A stretch of DNA of 8,248 nt from Acidimicrobiales bacterium. GTDB taxonomy: Bacteria > Actinomycetota > Acidimicrobiia > Acidimicrobiales > JANYDT01. The notes beneath the pieces were generated by a model. That model ran no database searches. It saw only the letters and a list, made by a program, of their open reading frames with translations, and was not told where the DNA came from. The position numbers and the translations under genes are program-made. The stretch spans positions 1 to 8,248 of the forward strand of contig JANYHQ010000297.1 of NCBI GenBank assembly GCA_025358985.1, read 5' to 3'. Shown one piece after another: positions 1 to 6,256 of the stretch (positions are counted from its first letter, which is position 1; the number at the start of each line of letters is the position of its first letter).

Positions 1-2161
1 CGAGGTTGGCTTCGAGCACGGTGCCACGGGCCTTACCCGTAGGAACGGCACGCAGATCCTCAACTTCGGCCACCAACACCAACTGCTCCAGCAGGTCGTC
101 GATGCCCAAATTCTGCAACGCCGATAGCTCCACCATGATGGTTTCGCCACCCCACGACTCGGGCACCAACTCGTACTCTGTGAGTTGTTGCATGACCCGA
201 TTGGGGTCAGCATCGGGGATGTCGATTTTGTTGATGGCCACCACGATGGGGACTTCAGCGGCCTTGGCATGGCTGAGGGCCTCGATGGTTTGTGGCATGA
301 CACCGTCATTGGCAGCTACCACCAGCACCACAATGTCGGTGACTTCGGCACCACGCATACGCATGGCGGTGAATGCCTCATGGCCCGGAGTGTCGATGAA
401 CGTGATCTTCTGGCCGTTCTTCTCCACCTGATAGGCACCAATGTGCTGCGTGATGCCACCGGCCTCACCGGCGACGACATTGGCGTTGCGGATACGGTCC
501 AACAGCAGCGTTTTACCGTGATCCACGTGACCCATGACGGTGATGACCGGAGGCCGGGTGAGGTAGTTGGCCTCGTCGCCCTCTTCGTCGTCGTCCATGA
601 ACAGCTGCTGGAGTTCAACCTCTTGCTGCTGCCCGGCATCGACCAGCAGTACCTGGGCGCCGATGTCCATGGCGAACAGTTCAATCATGTCGTCGGTGAG
701 CGTCATGGTGGCGCTGATGATTTCGCCTTGCTGCATGAGGAAGCGCACCACATCGGCCGATGTGCGGTTCAGCTTGGGGCCTAGCTCCTGCGCGCTGACC
801 CCACGCTCGATGATGACTTCACCCTCGGGTACAGGCGCCGCCGACTTCTCGTAGCGAGTGACGCGGCCGGGCTCGAGCTCTTCGAAAGCACGACGACGCT
901 TGCTGCGCGACTGACGCTGCTGCGGGCGCGGGCCACCACGACCGGCACCACCGCCGCCACCGCCAGGACCACCACGACCGGGACCGCCGGGGCCACCGCC
1001 AGGACCACCACGGGGCACACCCGCGCCAGGTACCGACGAGCGCGGGAAGGCGCCGCCACCGGGACGCGTAGGAGCGTATCCACCGGGACGAGCAGGCCCA
1101 CCGGGACCACCGCCAGGGCCGCGACCAGGACCGGCACCGGCTCCGGGACCGCCAGGACCACGACCAGCACCAGCCGGACCACGACCAGCACCAGCGCCGG
1201 CAGGACCGCGATTGGGGAAGCCGGGGGCGCCCGGACGGGGCGGTCCGCCGGGAGGCGGTGGAATGGGTTTACCCGAGAAGTTGGAACGGGGCACTCCGCC
1301 AGGAGGCGGCGGAATTGGTTTGCCAGTCATTGACCGCAGGGGGGCACCGGGAGGTGGGCCTCCAGCCGGGCGGGCGGGAGCCGCAGGTGCCAGCGGTGGC
1401 GCCGCCATAGTGGCGGCGGGTGCTGTTGCGGTAGGAGCAACGGGGGGGCGAGGGCCGGGGGGTGCCGCCATCGGAGCGCCGGGGCGTGTGGTGAGCCCGC
1501 CCGGACGACTGGTGATGATGTGCGCCCCAGAGGGTCGACTTGATGCCTCGTCGGTGGGCATTGGTACGTCCACGGGGGCGGTGGGGCCGGGAGCGACGGG
1601 AGTGGTGGCCACCACTGGCGTCCGGACCACAGCCGGGGGTGCCGCCACCTCAGGTGGCTTCGTTGCCACCACAGGTGGGGTCGCCACCGCAGTCACTGGC
1701 ACAGCAGCAGAACGAGGGGGGGCCGTGGGAATCACCGCAGGCGCCGCCGAAGCAGGAATGGTGCCCATCGTACGGGCCGTCACCGGAGCCTCGACTGGCT
1801 CCAACAGGGCCGACACCGGCACGGCCGTAGGGACTTTCGTCTCGACGGCCACAGGCGGCGCTGCGGGGACATCCACCACAGGCGGAACAAGGACTCTCTC
1901 GGGGGCACGAGGCGGGGCAACAGCCACCTCGACCTCCACCTTCTTGGCGCCCTTCTTGAGCGGCTTGTCCTCTTCCGGTTGAACGTCGCGCTTGAGCCCG
2001 TCGCGCTCGGCCTTGCGGCGAGCACGGTCAGCCTGAGCATCTTCGATGCTGGATGAGTGGCTCTTGACACCGATGCCCAAAACGGCGCATAGGTCGAGCA
2101 TCTCTTTGTTGGTGAGTCCGAGCTCTCGTGCCAGCTCGTGGACCCGAATCTTTGCTGCCAA
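1..2161 (-). CDS. infB: Translation initiation factor IF-2 (3' end missing, cut by window edge)
   Basis: IF2 is the cytoplasmic GTPase that places initiator fMet-tRNA on the 30S subunit and promotes 70S joining. The frame is open from a TTG at 2161 to the window edge, giving 720 residues. The start MAAKIRVHELA is the typical IF2 N-terminus, with AAGGGA 9 bases upstream. Order seen: first IF2_N domain (about 1-55); charged, then Pro/Ala/Val-rich linker (about 70-310); Gly/Arg/Pro-rich stretch ending in a basic SKRRR patch (about 310-430); second IF2_N domain (about 446-500); GTPase domain with G1 GHVDHGKT (544-551), G3 DTPGHEAF (590-597), G4 NKID (644-647) and G5 SAL (680-682). Domain II onward lies outside the window. 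All GTPase motifs are intact. It is the last visible gene of the rimP-nusA-ylxR-infB operon, 160 bases after ylxR. Identity is secure; the TTG start is well supported because no ATG or GTG lies in frame just upstream. Confidence 0.97.
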   Translation of the reverse strand, partial: MAAKIRVHELARELGLTNKEMLDLCAVLGIGVKSHSSSIEDAQADRARRKAERDGLKRDVQPEEDKPLKKGAKKVEVEVAVAPPRAPERVLVPPVVDVPAAPPVAVETKVPTAVPVSALLEPVEAPVTARTMGTIPASAAPAVIPTAPPRSAAVPVTAVATPPVVATKPPEVAAPPAVVRTPVVATTPVAPGPTAPVDVPMPTDEASSRPSGAHIITSRPGGLTTRPGAPMAAPPGPRPPVAPTATAPAATMAAPPLAPAAPARPAGGPPPGAPLRSMTGKPIPPPPGGVPRSNFSGKPIPPPPGGPPRPGAPGFPNRGPAGAGAGRGPAGAGRGPGGPGAGAGPGRGPGGGPGGPARPGGYAPTRPGGGAFPRSSVPGAGVPRGGPGGGPGGPGRGGPGGGGGGAGRGGPRPQQRQSRSKRRRAFEELEPGRVTRYEKSAAPVPEGEVIIERGVSAQELGPKLNRTSADVVRFLMQQGEIISATMTLTDDMIELFAMDIGAQVLLVDAGQQQEVELQQLFMDDDEEGDEANYLTRPPVITVMGHVDHGKTLLLDRIRNANVVAGEAGGITQHIGAYQVEKNGQKITFIDTPGHEAFTAMRMRGAEVTDIVVLVVAANDGVMPQTIEALSHAKAAEVPIVVAINKIDIPDADPNRVMQQLTEYELVPESWGGETIMVELSALQNLGIDDLLEQLVLVAEVEDLRAVPTGKARGTVLEANL
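1235..1324 (-). repeat. Duplicated 13-codon unit in the infB linker
   Basis: IF2 residues 280-292 (GKPIPPPPGGVPR) and 297-309 (GKPIPPPPGGPPR) are near-identical copies separated by four residues (SNFS). The two copies also match closely at DNA level, with mainly third-base differences, so this is a tandem duplication with some later divergence. Each carries four consecutive prolines. It sits in the disordered linker between the two IF2_N domains, where length varies freely among actinobacteria. Confidence 0.8.
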
Positions 2162-2170
2162 GTGCGAAAG

Positions 2171-2176
2171 TCCCTT
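2171..2176 (-). promoter_or_regulatory. Ribosome binding site of infB
   Basis: AAGGGA on the minus strand, 9 bases before the TTG at 2161-2159. It decides the start: the protein from this TTG begins with the conserved IF2 sequence, and the reading frame further upstream has no ATG, GTG or TTG nearby. Confidence 0.6.
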
Positions 2177-2228
2177 GTGAACGTGTGGTGTGTTGCGTAC
2201 AGATGCAGCATGTCTGCTCTGCCAGCCC

Positions 2229-2247
2229 GTTACCCCGATGGGGTCAC
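2229..2247 (-). other. Small hairpin in the ylxR-infB gap
   Basis: ACCCC and GGGGT arms around a 3-base loop, with two further pairs outside one mismatch. It lies in the 160-base spacer between ylxR (stop at 2322) and the infB start. No T-run follows on the minus strand, so it does not look like an intrinsic terminator. I see no convincing promoter in this spacer. It may only be RNA structure in the leader of infB. Confidence 0.3.
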
Positions 2248-2321
2248 AAGCGCTCTATCGTCCCACGTTGCGGAGGCCTCGCCGACCGCAAGAGGGTCCT
2301 GGAAGCGACGTGTGACAGGTA

Positions 2322-2609
2322 CTACGTGGCTGAAGTGGTGATGGTTTGGATCAACGCTCGGACAGCCGTTGGGTCGACTGCCACCCTCAACGTTCGCTTC
2401 ATCGATCCGTGCCGTGCGGCCCGTTCCACACAGGGCGGATTGGGGACCATCGAAGGCGTGACACAGAGCCAGGCGCCCCGTCCTGGGAGGGAAGCACCGA
2501 TCCGCAGCGAACCGTCCGCCGCGGCCGTGATCCTCACCATTGTTGAAGGGCTCTGGCGAGCCTTACAACCGACACAGGTGCGAATCGGACCAACCGGCTT
2601 ACCCGTTAT
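2322..2609 (-). CDS. ylxR: YlxR family (DUF448) protein, apparent ATA start
   Basis: YlxR proteins are small (about 90 residues), normally encoded between nusA and infB, and are described as RNA-binding or regulatory proteins. The reading shown gives 95 residues ending at TAG. Seen: RTCVGC (10-15), then VRI (25-27), PGRGAWLC (42-49), a later Cys (60) and a basic C-terminal half with MKRTLR (70-75). This matches the YlxR fold signature in order and spacing. The frame has no ATG, GTG or TTG between an upstream stop at 2663-2661 and RTCVGC; the first ATG comes only at codon 24, after the conserved motif. The best start is ATA at 2609-2607, which overlaps the nusA stop as ATAA and has GGAG 8 bases upstream. 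It gives MTGKPVGPIRTCVGC, a normal YlxR beginning. ATT at codon 9 is a less likely alternative. Family identity is firm; the start is inferred. Confidence 0.85.
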   Translation of the reverse strand: MTGKPVGPIRTCVGCKARQSPSTMVRITAAADGSLRIGASLPGRGAWLCVTPSMVPNPPCVERAARHGSMKRTLRVAVDPTAVRALIQTITTSAT

Positions 2610-3793
2610 GCGTTGGACTCCGGCTCGGCGGGCACCGCAGCACCCGGTGAGGTTGGACCATCAACGATGGCCGAAGGAGCGTCGGCTTCGGCCTCCCATG
2701 CTTCGGCCGAGAGGCCCTCACCACCGTCTGCTGGTTGCCACACCATTTCGCCGCTGGCCGGATCCTGCACCCATTCGCCCTCCGCCCAGTCCTGCTCCAC
2801 CTCTCCGGCGTTGAGCTCCTCTTCGAACTGAGTTTCGCCCTTGATATCGACGCGCCAACCCGTGAGCCTCGCCGCCAAGCGTGCGTTCTGGCCTTCCTTG
2901 CCAATGGCCAGCGACAACTGGTGATCGGGAACCATGACGGTGGCGGTGCCGGTGGCCTCGTCGATACGCACCTCTTTGACCTTGGCCGGGCCGAGCGCCT
3001 CGCGTACGAACTCCACGGCATCGTGGCTGAACGGCACGACGTCGATCTTCTCGCCCCGCAACTCGTTGACCACCATACGGACGCGCGCTCCACGGGCTCC
3101 GATGCAGGCCCCGGCGGCATCCACATTGGAGTCGTTGGACCACACCGCAACCTTGGTGCGGTGCCCCGGCTCGCGAGCCATGGCTTTGATCTCCACCACA
3201 CCATCGGCAATCTCGGGCACTTCGAGTTCGAACAAGCGCTTCACCAGCCCAGGATGGGTACGGCTGACCACGATCTGGGGACCCTTGGAGGTCTTGCGAA
3301 CCTCCACGATGTAGGCCTTGAGACGAGATCCGTGCTCGTAACGTTCCTGCGGAACCTGCTCGGCCTGAGGTAGCAACGCCTCTACCTTGCCGAGATCAAG
3401 CAATGTATATCGATGGTCTTGCTGCTGGATGATGCCGGTGACGATGTCGCCTTCACGCCCGGCATACTCCTCGTACTTCATCTCGCGCTCCACCTCACGG
3501 ATGCGCTGCAAGATGACCTGCTTGGCCGTTTGGGCGGCGATCCGACCGAACTCCTTGGGCGTGTCGTCCCACTCCCGCGTGACGTTGCCGTCTTCGTCAA
3601 CCTCTTGGGCGTAGACCCACATCTCACCGGAGTCCGGGTCGATGGACACCACTGCCTCTTCGGCCGAGTTGGGGATGCGCTTGTATGCGGTGACCAGGGC
3701 ATTGGCCAATGCATCGAGCAGTGCTTCCTTGGGCACACCCTTTTCCCGCTCAATGACCTCCAGCGCATCCATCAGTTCGCTGTTCAACTTCAT
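2606..3793 (-). CDS. nusA: Transcription termination/antitermination factor NusA
   Basis: NusA binds RNA polymerase and nascent RNA, and modulates pausing, termination and antitermination. The product is 395 residues: N-terminal polymerase-binding domain (about 1-110), S1 domain (about 112-182), KH1 (about 183-270, with GACIGARGARV at 228-238) and KH2 (about 275-320, with AIGKEGQN at 296-303). The start MKLNSELMDALEVIEREKG is typical. The ATG overlaps the rimP stop as ATGA, with AGGTGA just upstream, so the two are translationally coupled. There are no C-terminal AR repeats of the E. coli type, as usual for actinobacteria. Instead there is an acidic, Trp-containing tail of about 75 residues (321-395), longer than I expect for the family. 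The stop TAA is shared with the proposed start of ylxR. Confidence 0.98.
   Translation of the reverse strand: MKLNSELMDALEVIEREKGVPKEALLDALANALVTAYKRIPNSAEEAVVSIDPDSGEMWVYAQEVDEDGNVTREWDDTPKEFGRIAAQTAKQVILQRIREVEREMKYEEYAGREGDIVTGIIQQQDHRYTLLDLGKVEALLPQAEQVPQERYEHGSRLKAYIVEVRKTSKGPQIVVSRTHPGLVKRLFELEVPEIADGVVEIKAMAREPGHRTKVAVWSNDSNVDAAGACIGARGARVRMVVNELRGEKIDVVPFSHDAVEFVREALGPAKVKEVRIDEATGTATVMVPDHQLSLAIGKEGQNARLAARLTGWRVDIKGETQFEEELNAGEVEQDWAEGEWVQDPASGEMVWQPADGGEGLSAEAWEAEADAPSAIVDGPTSPGAAVPAEPESNA
2618..2621 (-). promoter_or_regulatory. Shine-Dalgarno GGAG for ylxR inside the end of nusA
   Basis: GGAG on the minus strand, 8 bases before the proposed ATA start at 2609-2607. Its spacing is ideal for a start exactly there, which is the main sequence support for that codon. 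It lies within the last codons of nusA. Confidence 0.5.
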
Positions 3794-4371
3794 GGCGTCA
3801 CCTCAGGTGTCGTGGGGGAAAGGGAAGATGTGCTGGCAAACGCCTTGGCAGCGTTGCGAGACCCGCCACCTTTGGCTTGACCGATGGGCTTGGGAGCCGG
3901 GCCCCAGACGAACACGGTACGGGCCCGATCGATGTCGGCATAGGCGATGGCATCGCCGGCCACCACGATGGATCCGTCGTCGACTGGGTCGGCAGAGTCC
4001 AAGCGGCCCTGGATACGCCGCTCGCCTGGCGCCCCTGCTTTCAATTTCACGGAAATCTCGGTGCCCACGAAGCGCTGAAAATGCAGGGGGGTACGGAGTG
4101 GACGCTCCAGGCCCGGGCTCGACACCTCGAGGGTATAGGTGCCGTCTACAGGGTCTGACGTTTCCAGCACCGAATCCACCAGTCGGGTGGCGGCCGCCAC
4201 CCCGTCCAGATCGATGCGGCCGCCCAGCGGATGATCCGCACGGTGATCCACCAGAATTCGAACGGTGGCCGCTGGCGTGCCCAGAGATTGAGTTTCGATG
4301 TCCACCAATTCCAAGCTGGCGCCATCCAGGACGGGCGTGAGCAGAGAAATCAGTTGTTCAGAAACGGTCAT
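3790..4371 (-). CDS. rimP: Ribosome maturation factor RimP
   Basis: RimP assists assembly of the 30S subunit and normally opens the operon with nusA, as it does here. The product is 193 residues. The N-terminal RimP domain includes ELVDIE (21-26), VRILVDH (37-43), the IDLDGVAAATR segment (53-63) and the family signature YTLEVSSPGLERPL (79-92). The C-terminal SH3-like domain (about 97-157) covers the FVGTEISVKL and IQGRL strands and ends near VFVW. A flexible tail follows. I chose ATG at 4371 because GGAG lies 6 bases upstream; a TTG four codons earlier (4383) overlaps that GGAG and is less likely. The stop overlaps nusA as ATGA. Confidence 0.96.
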   Translation of the reverse strand: MTVSEQLISLLTPVLDGASLELVDIETQSLGTPAATVRILVDHRADHPLGGRIDLDGVAAATRLVDSVLETSDPVDGTYTLEVSSPGLERPLRTPLHFQRFVGTEISVKLKAGAPGERRIQGRLDSADPVDDGSIVVAGDAIAYADIDRARTVFVWGPAPKPIGQAKGGGSRNAAKAFASTSSLSPTTPEVTP

Positions 4372-4377
4372 GCCCCA

Positions 4378-4381
4378 CTCC
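4378..4381 (-). promoter_or_regulatory. Ribosome binding site of rimP
   Basis: GGAG on the minus strand with a 6-base spacer to the ATG at 4371-4369. It favours this ATG over the TTG at 4383, which would place the site inside the coding sequence. Confidence 0.6.
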
Positions 4382-4402
4382 AATCCGGGTCCTGAGTGAA
4401 CA

Positions 4403-4430
4403 GAAGACGTGGGCAGATGCCCACGCCTTC
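4403..4430. repeat. Inverted repeat in the rimP operon leader
   Basis: Two 8-base arms, CGTGGGCA and TGCCCACG, are separated by GA. Outside them, after one A/C mismatch, GAAG and CTTC continue the pairing, so 12 of 13 positions per arm are complementary. It lies 32 bases upstream of the rimP ATG. No T-run follows on either strand. It could be a leader hairpin, a non-canonical terminator for the upstream whiB transcript, or an operator for a dimeric regulator. Confidence 0.65.
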
Positions 4431-4458
4431 GATCACCACGATCATCGAGCGAGCGGAG

Positions 4459-4464
4459 AGCATA
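4459..4464 (-). promoter_or_regulatory. Candidate -10 element for the rimP-nusA-ylxR-infB operon
   Basis: TATGCT on the minus strand fits the actinobacterial TANNNT -10 pattern. It would start transcription near 4452, giving a leader of about 80 bases that contains the inverted repeat at 4403-4430. No good -35 (TTGACA-like) hexamer lies 16-19 bases upstream. A TANNNT match is common by chance, so this is tentative. Apart from this, the inverted repeat and the rimP ribosome binding site, I see nothing in the 183 bases between rimP and whiB. Confidence 0.3.
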
Positions 4465-4554
4465 CCCGCGGGCCCAGACATCAGGAGCCTGTCATGTTCC
4501 GTTTTTCACACCCTGTACGGCCGCCAAGGCCCCACCAGATGGTTCAGCTGTGGT

Positions 4555-4914
4555 TCAGGCGGCAGCCTTGCGGGCGGCGGCTTGGCGCCGGCGCCGGATG
4601 GAACGCCGTTCCTCTGGGGTACAGCCGCCCCACACGCCGTCGAGTTGGCGGGTGCGGATGGCGAATTCCAGACAATTGTCGCGAACCGGACAGGCGGCGC
4701 ATACGGCCTTGGCCTGGGAGATCTGAGCGAGCGCGTCCGAGGCATCAGGTTCAGGAAAAAACAAGTTGGTGTCGAAGTTGGCGCATGCCGCTTGATCGCG
4801 CCACTCCCCGTCGTTCCATGTGGTGGGGGTGGTCATGCTGGTCATCGACGGGTTCATCGACGTCATGTTGGTGAGGTTGGTGAATGTGTTTGAGGTCATC
4901 GTGTTCGTGGTCAT
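4555..4914 (-). CDS. WhiB-family iron-sulfur transcriptional regulator
   Basis: WhiB-like proteins are actinobacteria-specific; they bind a redox- or NO-sensitive [4Fe-4S] cluster through four cysteines and usually act with the primary sigma factor. From the ATG at 4914 the product is 119 residues. The four cluster cysteines are at 44, 72, 75 and 81 (C-x27-C-x2-C-x5-C: AACANFD, VCAACPVRDNC). The GVWGG turn (94-98) and a basic C-terminus (RRSIRRRR then RQAAARKAAA) follow, for DNA contact. The first 32 residues are low-complexity Met/Thr/Asn/Ser with six in-frame ATG codons (1, 6, 17, 20, 24, 27), so the start is uncertain; WhiB homology begins only near W33. The frame extends to an ATG at 5076, but that part looks like promoter DNA. 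GAGGAG lies 17 bases before the chosen ATG, further than ideal. Subfamily (WhiB1, WhiB2 and so on) cannot be assigned. Confidence 0.93.
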   Translation of the reverse strand: MTTNTMTSNTFTNLTNMTSMNPSMTSMTTPTTWNDGEWRDQAACANFDTNLFFPEPDASDALAQISQAKAVCAACPVRDNCLEFAIRTRQLDGVWGGCTPEERRSIRRRRQAAARKAAA

Positions 4915-5011
4915 CAAGTTTGTCGTCTCTACTCCTCGGACTGCGGGGGCGTGCAGTACGGCGTCTGCCGGGCGTCGGTTGGCAACTACCCAGCGCCGAC
5001 TATTCGTAAAC

Positions 5012-5037
5012 AACGCCGCATACACCCTACAGATTCC
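5012..5037 (-). promoter_or_regulatory. Candidate SigR/SigH-type promoter of the whiB gene
   Basis: On the minus strand GGAAT (5037-5033) is followed after exactly 18 bases by GTT (5014-5012). This equals the GGAAT-N18-GTT consensus known for Streptomyces SigR; mycobacterial SigH sites are similar. Transcription would start near 5005, giving a leader of about 90 bases to the chosen whiB ATG. The match lies in the 175-base gap between the epimerase stop and whiB, which is visibly AT-richer than the surroundings. Seen: the motif and spacing. Inferred: that a SigR-like ECF factor uses it. Confidence 0.4.
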
Positions 5038-5089
5038 AATTCGAACAAACAGGGGACGAGCGTCACACTTCGCCATGAAATCTGCTGAA

Positions 5090-6205
5090 TCAGGCTAAGT
5101 CGGGACCATTTTCGCCACTGTTGGTGACGACACTGGCACGTAATGTGGCCGTCGCGAACGACCGCATCCCTGTAGTGAAGTCGATCGCTGCGGTGAATCC
5201 CAAATCGTTTTTGGCGGCATCGGTGCAAGCGTAGACATGGCGGACGTCGCCGAGCCGAAAACCTCCCGTCACCACGGGCCACCGGTGGTCACCCGGTTCG
5301 GCCCCAAACGCCGAGGCCAGCGCCTGGGCCATCTCACCCACGCTGTGGGGTCGTCCGCTGCCGATGTTGAACACGCCAGGAACGCTTGGCCCGGTGAGCG
5401 CCAGCACGTTGGCGTGGGCCACGTCGGTGACGTGGACGAAATCGCGACGCTGATGGCCGTCTTCGGTGACGTGAGGTGCCCGCCCCTGCTCGAACGCACT
5501 GCGAAAGATGGAAGCGACGCCGGCATACGGAGTGTCACGGGGCATACGCGCTCCGAACACGTTGTGGTATCTCAACGAGGTGGACGACACCGGGTGTTCT
5601 CTGGCAAAGGCAGCCAGTAGATGCTCCTGATGGAGCTTGGTGGCGGCGTACACGTTGCGGGGCTCGAGCGGCGCCGTCTCGGGGATGGGTTGAGACACCA
5701 ACGGCGCGCCGCACGTGGGGCACGGGGGTTCGAAGTTCCCCGCTTCCAAGCACTCCACTCGACGCGGTGCGGGCCGCACCAACCCGTGATCAACGCAAAC
5801 GTAGCGCCCCTCGCCGTACACGACCATCGATGACGCCAGCACGAATCGACCCTTGAACCGGCGTTCGTGGAGGACCAACAGCCCGGCCGCCATGGCCACG
5901 TCGTTGTGCTGCACGTAGCCGGTGACGTCACCAAAATCGACGCCGAGGCCCACTTTGCCGGCCTGATGACACACCGCATCCACACCCACCAACGACCGCC
6001 GCCAGGCATCGGGATCCCGGGCATCGGCCCACACGTAGTGCACGTCGGACCGGAGATAGCCCGGGCGCACAGCGTGAGCGGCAGGGTCGAGATTGTCGAG
6101 CACCGTGACCTTGATGTCTCGCTCCACAAGTTCATCCACAATGTGTGAGCCGATGAATCCAGCGCCTCCCGTGACGAGTACGTGGGTGGCAGCGCTAGAC
6201 ACCAT
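5090..6205 (-). CDS. NAD-dependent sugar-nucleotide epimerase/dehydratase (extended SDR) with Cys-rich insertion
   Basis: This is an extended short-chain dehydrogenase/reductase of 371 residues. The Rossmann start GGAGFIGSH (13-21) binds NAD, with Asp37 after the second strand suiting NAD over NADP. Catalytic elements are SSMVVYGEG (125-133) and YAATK (Tyr186, Lys190). RYHNVFGAR (212-220) and RDFVHVTDVA (254-263) are typical of the substrate-binding half. Between the serine and the catalytic tyrosine lies an insertion of about 45 residues with C137-x2-H140 and C162-x2-C165 plus Cys152, which resembles a zinc knuckle. From memory, a similar insertion occurs in the dTDP-L-rhamnose 4-epimerase-like subgroup, so the substrate may be a dTDP-sugar, but this is not proven. 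The start is ATG at 6205 or the adjacent GTG at 6202; neither has a Shine-Dalgarno. It follows the DUF2064 gene by 51 bases and probably shares its transcript in part. Confidence 0.9.
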   Translation of the reverse strand: MVSSAATHVLVTGGAGFIGSHIVDELVERDIKVTVLDNLDPAAHAVRPGYLRSDVHYVWADARDPDAWRRSLVGVDAVCHQAGKVGLGVDFGDVTGYVQHNDVAMAAGLLVLHERRFKGRFVLASSMVVYGEGRYVCVDHGLVRPAPRRVECLEAGNFEPPCPTCGAPLVSQPIPETAPLEPRNVYAATKLHQEHLLAAFAREHPVSSTSLRYHNVFGARMPRDTPYAGVASIFRSAFEQGRAPHVTEDGHQRRDFVHVTDVAHANVLALTGPSVPGVFNIGSGRPHSVGEMAQALASAFGAEPGDHRWPVVTGGFRLGDVRHVYACTDAAKNDLGFTAAIDFTTGMRSFATATLRASVVTNSGENGPDLA

Positions 6206-6208
6206 GAA

Positions 6209-6214
6209 AGGTTA
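6209..6214 (-). promoter_or_regulatory. Candidate -10 for a leaderless epimerase transcript
   Basis: TAACCT on the minus strand fits TANNNT and is followed by six bases (TTCATG) before GTG at 6202. With usual spacing, the first transcribed base would be the G of that GTG, making the second codon of the annotated gene a leaderless start. The absence of any Shine-Dalgarno here agrees. No clear -35 is present. Confidence 0.3.
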
Positions 6215-6256
6215 AGGCATGACAGCGAATCGACGGAACTGAAGCTGGGCGGGGTC

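Noticed and set aside
185..784. Plus-strand open frame of 199 codons opposite the IF2 GTPase domain
   Set aside because: The minus strand encodes intact GTPase motifs throughout, and the plus-strand product has no family features.
890..1234. CRISPR-like or tandem-repeat array suggested by recurring CCACCACGACC-type words
   Set aside because: The words are irregularly spaced and are explained by Gly/Arg/Pro codons of the IF2 linker in an open frame.
1212..1982. Long plus-strand open frame (256 codons) rich in Gly, Ala, Thr and Val
   Set aside because: It is antisense to the Pro/Ala/Gly-rich linker of infB; high GC and GGC/GCC symmetry keep the opposite strand open. It has no recognisable domain.
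2322..2540. Short YlxR starting at the first in-frame ATG (72 residues)
   Set aside because: It would cut off RTCVGC, the most conserved part of the family, so the start must be upstream.
2735..3373. Plus-strand open frame of 212 codons opposite nusA
   Set aside because: It is a shadow of the conserved nusA S1 and KH domains.
4403..4430. Intrinsic terminator for the whiB transcript
   Set aside because: No T-run follows the hairpin on the minus strand and it lies about 125 bases past the whiB stop; kept only as an inverted repeat.
4915..5076. Longer WhiB protein starting at ATG 5076 (173 residues)
   Set aside because: The extra 54 residues have no WhiB homology and would cover the AT-richer intergenic region with the SigR-like motif; WhiB proteins rarely carry such a head.
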